From an uncultured Lactobacillus sp. (GTDB lineage Bacteria; Bacillota; Bacilli; Lactobacillales; Lactobacillaceae): a DNA stretch of 31,720 bases. The DNA is taken from NCBI RefSeq assembly GCF_902491705.1, contig NZ_CABUIW010000021.1, forward strand, positions 1 through 31,720, written 5' to 3'. The notes beneath the pieces are model-generated. The model saw only the letters and a list, made by a program, of their open reading frames with translations. It did no database searches and had not been told where the DNA came from. Shown piece by piece: positions 25,251 through 31,720 of this stretch. A program made the position numbers and the translations under genes. Each line of letters begins with the position of its first letter. Positions within the stretch are counted from its first letter, which is position 1.

Positions 25251-25323
25251 AGCCGCTTCCCAGGTTTGAACTGGGAACCTCCTCCTTACCACGGCGGTGC
25301 TCTACCTATTGAGCTAAAGCGGC
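25251..25323 (-). tRNA. tRNA-Thr (anticodon GGT)
   Basis: 73 bases. The acceptor GCCGCTT pairs with AAGCGGC, the D arm is GCTC/GAGC, and the T arm CCCAG/CTGGG holds TTCAAAC. The anticodon loop GTGGTAA gives anticodon GGT (Thr, ACC/ACT). The anticodon stem CCGCC/GGAGG has a G29-A41 mismatch, and position 32 is G, where a pyrimidine is usual. No CCA is encoded, and T8 follows directly on the minus strand. Confidence 0.88.
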
Positions 25324-25372
25324 GTCTTTATTGTAACAGATATAAAGTTGCAATAAATTAAATTGGTCGTAA

Positions 25373-26453
25373 ATTACAATATTAAGTTGGACACTTTATG
25401 CAGTTTGATAGATATTGTCTAACTCTTTTTCAAATATTTCATCTGGTGTGTGATATGCCAATTGTTTTCTTGGCATTGTGTTCATTCAGGTTTCAATATC
25501 AATAACTTCCTAAAGTGTGTAGTTATCAATACGATCACCTTTAGGAATGAAGCGACGAATTAGTCCGTTATGTCTTTCAACACTGCCTTTATCACAAAAG
25601 ATATTATTCCAGTGCTCCTGATAGTTTTCATGCAAATCATTAAAAGCCTGCATAACACTGGCAGAGGTCTTATCTGGAATACGGATAATTAAGAATTTAG
25701 GGCTCTTTCACAGAGAGCCAATAATACTTTATCATCTTTTGTCTTATGGTCTAATACTAAATCACATTCCCAGTCGCCAAAACGATTGCGCTTGTCTATT
25801 TCTTTTGGACGCTCTTCAATACTTCGTCCAAGCTTCTTTTTGCTCTGGCGAACACGTTTAGACTTGGTATTACGTTTAAGCTTCTCAGGTAAATCGGCGC
25901 TTCTAATGCCAATTAAGCCTCGATCTACGTAATTATAAAGCGTTCTTGTGCAGACTACTTCTTGGCTAGAGAACAATCCTGTTGCAGTAGCGCGGCCCCA
26001 GCAAGCATCTAAAGACCAGTGATAGTCGTAAAAATGATTTGTCACATAGTCAATGAATCTTTTGAGTTCAAGGTACTTGAGCTTACGACCAGAATTTTTG
26101 CGATGATTCTGATAGGCTTCTTGACCAACTTCTGCTTTATAGCGTTTAACTGTCCCATGATAAAGGCTAACAGTGCCACGTTTAATTTCGTTTGAAATAG
26201 TTTGTGGTGAACAGCCTAGTTCTCGTGCGATAGAGCGCATAGATCTATTATCTTTACGACGAATTTGAATCAAAACACGTTCTTCATAGCTTAAATGTTT
26301 TCCACGAGAATGTTTAATCATGGTAGAATTATTAGAAAGGGTCATTTGAATACCTCGTTTTAAAAATGTTTTTGTGGTTATTAACATTCTATCAAACAAG
26401 GTTCAAATGACCTTTTTTAATTTAGGCCGAAGTGTCCAACTTCATTTTACAAT
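25373..26453 (-). mobile_element. IS30-family insertion sequence, degenerate
   Basis: About 1.08 kb. The ends are inverted repeats sharing AAGTTGGACACTT (left 25384-25396; right, in reverse complement, 26429-26441), with the looser outer match ATTACAA / ATTGTAA. It contains one decayed transposase gene. No target duplication is obvious beside these ends. The same GGACACTT core recurs at the right edge of the window, in a different element. Confidence 0.8.
25396..26345 (-). pseudogene. IS30-family transposase, disrupted
   Basis: The intact N-terminal part (ATG at 26345, behind GAGGT) runs from MTLSNNSTMIKHSRG with a helix-turn-helix (YEERVLIQIRRKDNRSMRSIARELGCSPQTISNEI) to the first catalytic Asp region RFGDWECDLVLDH. 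At about 25700 a frameshift ends it (ALCERALNS). The next frame carries the rest: FLIIRIPDKTSASVMQAFNDLHENYQEHWNNIF, then directly CDKGSVERHNGLIRRFIPKG. The segment normally holding the second catalytic Asp (DNGSEF region) is missing near 25597. Two more in-frame stops follow: TAG (25510-25512) and TGA in place of a Trp codon (25486-25488). It cannot make a working transposase. Confidence 0.88.
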
Positions 26454-26657
26454 CGGCCATTTTAAATGGGCATATAAAAATTTGGTATTTAAAAATATTA
26501 ACAATGTATCTAAAGAATTTTTAACTAAAATAATAGTAGGAGATATTCTCAACATTATCGAAATATAGATGTCTCAAGAAATTCCTGATCATCCGCAGAA
26601 TTTTTCAAAAATATTTTTGATATTAATGGACAAATCAATTAATGACTTAACGTCAAA
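26454..26657 (+). other. Gene remnant between two insertion sequences
   Basis: 204 bases. On plus, a frame runs out of the IS30 right end as FKWAYKNLVFKNINNVSKEFLTKIIVGDILNIIEI and stops at 26566-26568; after that stop it continues as MSQEIPDHPQNF in the same frame. The pattern faintly recalls the N-terminus of PD-(D/E)XK transposase/Rpn-type proteins, but I cannot confirm it. It is probably a host or mobile gene cut by the flanking elements. Confidence 0.25.
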
Positions 26658-28055
26658 TTAAACGGTAACAGATACATTTACCTGATTTTTACCATATAGC
26701 TTATTAATACATTTCTTCATAAAATAAATTGGAGGCTGGACTTTTATAGCTCTGGTATATTTACGACCTGGTCGGACTGGAACAGTATAACGACTGATTC
26801 TATTTAAAATTTTAAAGAAAATTTGATCAGATGAGGATTCAAGATAGTACTTATGAATGATAGAACAAGCCATTTTGAAGTTGATAATATAGCTATACTT
26901 GCAATGCTTTTGCGGCACATAAGCCTGACAGTCTATCTGACTGTTTACATTGAACATGATCATATGAGCTAACATTTCCATTTCAATGAATTTATCTTGC
27001 TTAGAATGAAATTGTACACAGCCCAAATCGTATTTTAATTTTCTAAATGAACTTTCAATACCCCAACGCATGTGATATAGCTCTTTCATACGTGACAATG
27101 GGAAATCTTTTCGATTCAAATTCGTTAAAACAACTTCCCATTCTTCTTTGCCAGAATCTGGGTCATTGATTCTAAATTTACAGGCTCTAAATTTAACTGT
27201 ACAGAAATCTTCGAAATCCCAGCGAGAGTCTTTAGTATTCTTGGAACGAACTTTTTTATAATGCTTCTTTTTGTGCATTACTAAATGGATGTTTTCATAT
27301 TGATGATGAGTAACATAATATCGACTAGAAATTGTAACCCTACAACTAATATCGGTATCATATTCTTGAGCAGGCAATGAAATTATTTCTTTAACTCCAC
27401 CACCAGTGTCAATTCTGGTGCGAATAACATAATAACAATTTGACATACGATTACAATTTTCAATTAGATTAAAACTGCTGTAGTCACGATCCATCGTGAC
27501 AATATATGGACCACATTCTAATCTTTTAAGCATTTCAATAGCTGCGCTACGTTCATCCATTTTAGTTTTTGGTTGGAAAACACAATCTTGATAAGTATTA
27601 TTAAGTAAATCGTAGATAGCATTAGCGTGCAGTTGACAAATAGGTTTAGGAGAATGATTAGCTATTATATTTTTAGAATTTGGATTGAAAAGCTGGTTAA
27701 AATCAGAACCATCAATAGCGAAAAGACGATACTGATGATCTAAAAGCTGCACATTAGATAGCCCTTGATTAAATGCATTTAAAATATGTTTAAAACATTC
27801 AGGCGTTAGCTTAGATTTTTGTTGGACATAAGCAGAAGCTGTCATCAGCTCATCTTCATCTTCAAAGGTATCATCAAGTTCTTTTTCCAAACTATTTCCT
27901 TGCATATTAAGAGTAGTTTTAATCAAGGTAAAGGCATCAAGCTTACGCTTTCTAGTAAAAGCAGAAGATGAGTCAATAAAATCATGGATATGATCTGCAG
28001 TTTCATTGATAATTAGATCTAAGCGCTTTAAAATATTGGTATGAAGGTTTTTCAT
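26658..28055 (-). CDS. IS4-family transposase
   Basis: 465 residues and uninterrupted. DDE transposase: Asp115 in LFAIDGSDFN, Asp189 in VTMDRDYSSFN and Glu334 in YHMRWGIESSFRKLKYD, which fits the IS4 Y-(2)-R-(3)-E-(6)-K signature (Tyr327, Arg330, Glu334, Lys341). A large insertion of beta type separates Asp189 and Glu334, as is usual in the family. I could not define terminal inverted repeats or a target duplication, so element borders are open; the element covers at least this gene. The Shine-Dalgarno sequence is weak (CAGG), common for transposases. Possibly still active. Confidence 0.9.
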   Translation of the reverse strand: MKNLHTNILKRLDLIINETADHIHDFIDSSSAFTRKRKLDAFTLIKTTLNMQGNSLEKELDDTFEDEDELMTASAYVQQKSKLTPECFKHILNAFNQGLSNVQLLDHQYRLFAIDGSDFNQLFNPNSKNIIANHSPKPICQLHANAIYDLLNNTYQDCVFQPKTKMDERSAAIEMLKRLECGPYIVTMDRDYSSFNLIENCNRMSNCYYVIRTRIDTGGGVKEIISLPAQEYDTDISCRVTISSRYYVTHHQYENIHLVMHKKKHYKKVRSKNTKDSRWDFEDFCTVKFRACKFRINDPDSGKEEWEVVLTNLNRKDFPLSRMKELYHMRWGIESSFRKLKYDLGCVQFHSKQDKFIEMEMLAHMIMFNVNSQIDCQAYVPQKHCKYSYIINFKMACSIIHKYYLESSSDQIFFKILNRISRYTVPVRPGRKYTRAIKVQPPIYFMKKCINKLYGKNQVNVSVTV

Positions 28056-28102
28056 ATTAATACCTGAACTTTCTATGAAAGACCCGAATAATATAGTGAT
28101 GA

Positions 28103-28134
28103 GAGGAAGGGCTTCAACCTTCCTCTTTTATTTT
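28103..28134 (+). terminator. Hairpin with T-run upstream of the IS4 transposase
   Basis: A perfect stem GAGGAAGG (28103-28110) / CCTTCCTC (28118-28125) followed by TTTTATTTT on plus. No plus-strand gene ends here, so it may be left from a gene lost at the insertion, or may shield the transposase from outside transcription. Confidence 0.55.
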
Positions 28135-28154
28135 ACGAAGAAGAGAGTAAAAAG

Positions 28155-28194
28155 AGTAAAAAAGAACTCAAATCAATAACGATTTGAGTTCTTT
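28155..28194 (-). terminator. Terminator of the NlpC/P60 gene
   Basis: A perfect 14-bp stem AAAGAACTCAAATC (28161-28174) / GATTTGAGTTCTTT (28181-28194). Read on minus it ends in TTTTTTACTC. It lies 95 bases after the stop codon. Confidence 0.88.
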
Positions 28195-28288
28195 AAGAAC
28201 AACTAAGTTTTGACAATGTCTTATCTTACTAACTTCAATTCTTCATCTAACCTAATTTCTTATTTTTTGAGAAATATAATTTTAAAGC

Positions 28289-28852
28289 TTAGTCGATAAC
28301 ACGCTTAGCTGATGATGGGAAGAATGATGCTAAGGTTTGAGTCTTAACATTTTGACCAGGAGCTGGTGCGTGAACAAACTTACCGTTACCAACGTAAATA
28401 CCTACGTGTGAGTTACCCCAGAATAACAAGTCACCCTTCTTAAGCTTCTTAGTTGAAACTGCAACTGACTTACCAAGAGTAATTTGACCATAAGTAGTTC
28501 TTGGCAAAGTCTTGTTGATTGCGTTCTTGTAAACGTAAGTAGTCAAACCTGAGCAATCGAATCCGTAAGGACCAGTTGCGCCCCAGATGTAAGGCTTACC
28601 GATTTGCTTCTTAGCAAGCTTAACAACTGCATCACGCTTCTTGTCAGCTGCTGAAACTTTCTTAACTGATGAATCAGCTGGAGTGTTTATTTCAATATCT
28701 GAAGTAGAGTTATCAGTGTTTACAGTAGTAGTATTAGCACTATTAACGTCGTCAGCGTGAACAGTGGCTGCTGGAACATTAACAGTTGCAAGACCTGTAA
28801 AGAAAATTGATAAAGCTGCTGTATATTTAACTAAAGTACGTTTAAAACTCAA
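28289..28852 (-). CDS. Secreted NlpC/P60 peptidoglycan endopeptidase
   Basis: 187 residues. The start is TTG at 28852, behind AAGGAGAAAA; no in-frame ATG is better. A signal peptide (KRTLVKYTAALSIFFTGLATVNV) has a likely cleavage after VHA (~33). A Thr/Asn/Ser-rich linker (about 34-70) follows, then an NlpC/P60 domain (72-187) with catalytic Cys100 in FDCSGL, His149 in NSHVGIYVG and His161 in FVHAP. These enzymes cut stem peptides of peptidoglycan and serve in cell separation. No SH3, LysM or S-layer anchor is present, so the enzyme is a single-domain type. It has its own terminator and a repeat-rich upstream region. Confidence 0.92.
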   Translation of the reverse strand: MSFKRTLVKYTAALSIFFTGLATVNVPAATVHADDVNSANTTTVNTDNSTSDIEINTPADSSVKKVSAADKKRDAVVKLAKKQIGKPYIWGATGPYGFDCSGLTTYVYKNAINKTLPRTTYGQITLGKSVAVSTKKLKKGDLLFWGNSHVGIYVGNGKFVHAPAPGQNVKTQTLASFFPSSAKRVID

Positions 28853-28930
28853 AATTTATTTTCTCCTTAAAATTATTTTTTATTTTTAGTTTTTTAAATT
28901 CATTTATTTAGTGATCTCTTAGATCAGTTG

Positions 28931-29001
28931 ACGGTTTATATAATACCGTTCAAATGTTACATGAATGTTTCAAAAAAACTACCATCCCGTTAAGAAACGG
29001 T
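28931..29001 (-). promoter_or_regulatory. Upstream inverted repeats of the NlpC/P60 gene
   Basis: ACGGT-N9-ACCGT (28931-28949) surrounds a TATA-rich candidate -10, and CCGTT-N4-AACGG (28987-29000) lies about 40 bases further upstream. Both are built on an ACGGT-like half-site, so they may be operators for one regulator. No clear -35 is seen. Confidence 0.35.
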
Positions 29002-29036
29002 TCAAAATGAAAAATAATCTGTAATAAAGAGAAATG

Positions 29037-29585
29037 TTATTGTTCTTTAAGCCTTGATACTATTGAGTCAAGCGCTGCTTTAGTCTTTGGTAAGTCATCG
29101 TTAACTAATATATGTGCGTATTGTTTCAAATCATCTGGCAAAAGGTTTAATTCGCTGCCGCTTAGGCGTTCCTTGATCTTTTCAGAATCGTCGCCACGCT
29201 TCAAAAGTCGCTCTTTTAACTCCTCTTTGGTTGAAGTTGTTACATATAAGAAATAAACTTTATCGCCTAATTGCTTAACATAAGTGTAAACACCCTTGAT
29301 ATCGACAATCAGCGACACTAGATCATGTTTTTTCCAAGCGAGGTTTAAAGCTTCACGACTTGAGCCATATTGATATGAACCATATTTAATATGTTCAAAA
29401 AAGTGCAATTGCTCAAATGTTTCATCTGTTTCAAAATGATATGATACATTCTGCTTTTCACCTGGACGCATGGGACGCGTAGTATGGGTTAAAACGCGCG
29501 GAATGTCATATTTTTCATTTAAATAATCTGAAATAGTCGTCTTGCCAGCACCACTTGGGCCTGCAATCAAAATTATTTTTTTCAA
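29037..29585 (-). CDS. Guanylate-kinase-like protein
   Basis: 182 residues from a TTG start at 29585 behind GTGAGGGGAA. The P-loop is GPSGAGKT (9-16), followed by the GMP-binding THTTRPMRPGE and YHFETDETFEQL, where the typical enzyme has STTTRxPRPGE and Y.F.....F. Guanylate kinase phosphorylates GMP to GDP. The protein is somewhat shorter than the roughly 200-residue Gmk of lactobacilli, and a Gmk beside rpoZ/priA would be the usual housekeeping copy, so this may be a second, specialised copy. It is divergent from the DUF2187-like gene. Confidence 0.85.
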   Translation of the reverse strand: MKKIILIAGPSGAGKTTISDYLNEKYDIPRVLTHTTRPMRPGEKQNVSYHFETDETFEQLHFFEHIKYGSYQYGSSREALNLAWKKHDLVSLIVDIKGVYTYVKQLGDKVYFLYVTTSTKEELKERLLKRGDDSEKIKERLSGSELNLLPDDLKQYAHILVNDDLPKTKAALDSIVSRLKEQ

Positions 29586-29615
29586 AAGAAATTCCCCTCA
29601 CTTGAAAATATTGCT

Positions 29616-29643
29616 TTTATATATTACCATTCCAATGTTACAA
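29616..29643 (-). promoter_or_regulatory. Promoter of the guanylate-kinase-like gene
   Basis: Minus strand TTGTAA (29643-29638), 16 bases, TATAAA (29621-29616), about 30 bases before the TTG start. Confidence 0.55.
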
Positions 29644-29680
29644 AAGACTAAGACTTTTCATTGGAAAGGAAAATAAAACT

Positions 29681-29983
29681 ATGAAAAAAGCAGATGTAAA
29701 GGTTGGCGCAATCGTTGGCGCTAAGTCAGAAGAAGAACTTAAAAAGCCATTCCAAGGCAAAGTTGAAAAAATTTACGAAAATTCTGCACTCTTAGCTATC
29801 ACTTCATACGATCCCGTTGATGCAACTTCAGTTAGCGACTTAAACAACAAGATCGTAGTTAACTTTAAGAACTTAAAAGCTGCTCGTGCTGCTAAGAATA
29901 GTAAGACTGCTTCAACTAACGAAGTTAAGGTAGAAAAGATTGCCAAAAAAGACGGCAAGAAGTCTGACAAGGACAAGAAATAG
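29681..29983 (+). CDS. DUF2187-like small basic protein
   Basis: 100 residues. Residues 6-66 (VKVGAIVGAK... FQGKVEKIYENSALLAIT ... DLNNKIVVNFKNLKA) resemble the DUF2187/YkvS type, a small beta-rich domain that reads like a KOW-type fold and ends in a conserved VVN-KN motif. Here it has an extra insert (YDPVDATSV) and a Lys-rich tail (about 70-100, ending KKDGKKSDKDKK), which could bind nucleic acid; this is inference. Start: ATG at 29681 behind GGAAAGGAAAA. It is monocistronic, with a strong terminator. Confidence 0.7.
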   Translation: MKKADVKVGAIVGAKSEEELKKPFQGKVEKIYENSALLAITSYDPVDATSVSDLNNKIVVNFKNLKAARAAKNSKTASTNEVKVEKIAKKDGKKSDKDKK

Positions 29984-30002
29984 TTCAAATTAATAAAAGA
30001 AT

Positions 30003-30034
30003 CCCGCGTGCTTGTTTACGCGGGCATTTTTTTT
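30003..30034 (+). terminator. Terminator of the DUF2187-like gene
   Basis: A perfect stem CCCGCGT (30003-30009) / ACGCGGG (30018-30024) with an 8-base loop, then CATTTTTTTT. Confidence 0.93.
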
Positions 30035-30075
30035 GCCTAAAATTATAAAGATATTGAAATTATAGAGGGAAGAAA

Positions 30076-31581
30076 ATGAAAGAAAAAACAAGAACCGTCC
30101 TTTATTGGTTCATTTTGATTCAGCCATTTTTGGACTTGTATTGGTTCTATAATGGAAAGCTTGCCGACGTTCTGCCGTTCACGTTGCCAACCATTATCAG
30201 AATCCTTGCCGTTTTTGTCATTTTTTGCATGTTTTTTAGTCAAAAGCAAAATTGGCAAAAGCTTGGTCAAGAAAAGTGGCTGATCGTTTATCTGGCATTA
30301 TTGATCGTTTATTCGATATTGCACTTGATTCACGTTAGACACTTCAATAGCGTGAACCCTAATGACTACAATTACTCCACAGTTAGTGAAATCTTTTACT
30401 TGATCAGAATGATTTTGCCACTGCTCGTCATCTTTTTTACAAAAGAACTCGACTTTACCAAAGAGCAATTTAGACACGTTATTGAGGGTATCAGCGGACT
30501 TTTCTCATTCACGATTGTCATTAGTAACCTCTTCGTAATTTCGCTGAGAAGTTACGAAACTGGCTTTATCAGTGCCAATATCTTCGAGTGGTTCGTTAAC
30601 CCTAACATCGGCTACTCACACATGGCGTCAAAGGGCTTCTTCAACTTCGCCAACATGGTTTCAGCCGTACTCTTCATGTTAATGCCGCTCATGCTGTATT
30701 TCATGTTCAGCCATTTCAATTGGAAGACTGTAACACTGAATGTGGTGCAAGCTTTAGCGATGATCGAACTTGGTACTAAGGTTGCCTTGATCGGGTTAAT
30801 CGGCGGCATTATCGTTGGAATTTTGTTATACGTTTTCCATTTATACATCGTTAAAGATGTGAAGAAAAATGGTAAGGCGATTGTCGTGGCTCTGCTGATT
30901 GAAGCAGGAACTTTGGCGATCATCCCCTTTGGCCCAGCAATTCAGCGCTACAACTACGAAAAATATCTAGCTCAACAATCCGATAATAGTTTGACGCAAG
31001 CCAAGGAAGAATTGGCAGCTGGACTTAAGAAATACCCAAGTGGGCAAAAGCGCAAGGAATTTTTAACTAAATTCATCGGCGAGCACTATCAAGATTATGC
31101 TTTAAACAAAAAGTTTGTCGTTAAGAGCTATCCTTACAAATATGATCCAGAATTTTGGCTTAAGATCATGAATGAGCCGGGAACTTCCAGAATGGAGAAC
31201 CGCCATGTCGAAAAGGCGATGCTGGATCAAGTGGTTAAGACTAACAATAATAAGTTAGATAAGGTATTTGGTATTTCTTATACTAGAGAGACCAATATCT
31301 TCAACTTAGAGCGCGACTTTACTAGTCAGGTATATTCTCTTGGCTGGGTGGGGATGCTCCTTTTCATTGGCCCATACGTAGTAATTATGCTTTATGCAAT
31401 AGTTAAGTGGCTGTTAAACAAAAAGCGGCGGACGTATCTTATTAGCTCGATGCTGGTATCGATTGCCTTCATGCTGTTTGCGGCATTTTTATCAGGCAAT
31501 GTAATGGACTTCTTAACCGCCAGCTTTATCCTGGCCTTTATGGAAGGCGGATTGCTTAGCGAATTGAAGAAAGAAGACTAA
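30076..31581 (+). CDS. O-antigen-ligase-like polytopic membrane protein
   Basis: 501 residues. About ten to twelve hydrophobic helices: the N-terminal half to about 290, and C-terminal helices from about 420. Between helices at about 300 and 420 lies a large hydrophilic loop (QRYNYEKYLAQQSDNSLTQ ... NIFNLERDFTSQVYSLGWVG), the arrangement of the O-antigen ligase/Wzy-like family, in which this outer loop binds substrate. In Gram-positive bacteria such proteins polymerise or transfer exopolysaccharide or wall glycans. No glycosyltransferase or other polysaccharide gene is next to it here, so its substrate is open. Start: ATG at 30076 behind GAGGGAAG. Confidence 0.8.
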   Translation: MKEKTRTVLYWFILIQPFLDLYWFYNGKLADVLPFTLPTIIRILAVFVIFCMFFSQKQNWQKLGQEKWLIVYLALLIVYSILHLIHVRHFNSVNPNDYNYSTVSEIFYLIRMILPLLVIFFTKELDFTKEQFRHVIEGISGLFSFTIVISNLFVISLRSYETGFISANIFEWFVNPNIGYSHMASKGFFNFANMVSAVLFMLMPLMLYFMFSHFNWKTVTLNVVQALAMIELGTKVALIGLIGGIIVGILLYVFHLYIVKDVKKNGKAIVVALLIEAGTLAIIPFGPAIQRYNYEKYLAQQSDNSLTQAKEELAAGLKKYPSGQKRKEFLTKFIGEHYQDYALNKKFVVKSYPYKYDPEFWLKIMNEPGTSRMENRHVEKAMLDQVVKTNNNKLDKVFGISYTRETNIFNLERDFTSQVYSLGWVGMLLFIGPYVVIMLYAIVKWLLNKKRRTYLISSMLVSIAFMLFAAFLSGNVMDFLTASFILAFMEGGLLSELKKED

Positions 31582-31665
31582 GTATTTCATGCTATAATAT
31601 CAACTGTTGAATAGATTGATTTATACATAATAAGCGATCGAAATATAACACAAAAACCGTTACCT

Positions 31666-31720
31666 TGTAGTGACCCAAGAAAATTGGACACTTTATTGAT
31701 ATTAAGCTATTAAGGATTGA
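31666..31720. mobile_element. Terminal repeat of a probable IS3-family (IS150-type) element, cut by the window edge
   Basis: TGTAGTGACCC at 31666-31676, then AAATTGGACACTTTATT, resembles the TG-initiated ends of IS1223/IS150-type elements. Nothing coding is visible in the remaining bases. The call rests on remembered end sequences only. Confidence 0.5.

Noticed and set aside
26374..26568. A 64-codon plus-strand ORF starting inside the IS30 end
   Set aside because: Its first half is the complement of the IS30 promoter and terminal repeat; only the part outside the IS (from 26454) might be a real remnant and is listed as such.
1..31720. CRISPR arrays, prophage genes, restriction or toxin-antitoxin systems
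   Set aside because: No regularly spaced repeats and no cas, phage, methylase or toxin-like genes were seen.

Overview
The window looks like chromosomal DNA of a homofermentative Lactobacillus of the acidophilus/crispatus/helveticus group. The evidence is the low GC content, Gram-positive Shine-Dalgarno sites, tRNA genes without an encoded CCA end, a PepE-type endopeptidase beside a PepC-type aminopeptidase, a CBS-less 380-residue IMP dehydrogenase, and an oxc-frc oxalate-degradation pair. The assignment comes from protein recognition only; no search was run.

Region 1 (1-7.4 kb) is housekeeping. A magnesium P-type ATPase gene (mgtA) on the minus strand is interrupted by an in-frame TAA but still sits behind a well-preserved M-box (ykoK) Mg2+ riboswitch with its own terminator. 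Upstream of it, also on minus, lie trpS, comEB and a TPM-domain membrane protein whose likely TTG start lies inside comEB. Then come an SRAP (HMCES/YedK-like) gene and a tRNA-Gly(CCC) on plus, and a CPBP-like membrane protein with a degraded active site and greA on minus.

Region 2 (7.4-14.2 kb) holds stress, peptide and oxalate functions. hsp20 is preceded by a CIRCE operator (HrcA) and a structured leader, and is followed by pepE, whose promoter overlaps the hsp20 terminator. oxc-frc (minus) encode oxalyl-CoA decarboxylase and formyl-CoA:oxalate CoA-transferase. An AEC-family permease gene is divergent (plus). The 366-bp divergent intergenic region carries several TGTATA-type inverted repeats on both sides, which suggests one shared regulator. 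Enzymes plus permease make a plausible self-contained oxalate uptake and decarboxylation module.

Region 3 (14.2-25.3 kb) is peptide nutrition, all on minus: pepC and an HD phosphohydrolase overlapping by one base, two tandem paralogous oppA lipoprotein genes, guaB with its own terminators, and then oppBCDF from its own promoter. A tRNA-Thr(GGT) lies upstream. Imported oligopeptides would be hydrolysed by the two C1B peptidases that flank the oxalate/opp block in opposite orientation.

Region 4 (25.3-31.7 kb) is an insertion-rich edge. It contains a decayed IS30-family element, an apparently intact IS4-family transposase, an NlpC/P60 secreted cell-wall hydrolase, a guanylate-kinase-like gene divergent from a DUF2187-like protein, and an O-antigen-ligase-like membrane protein. 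The window ends in what looks like the terminal repeat of an IS3-family element.
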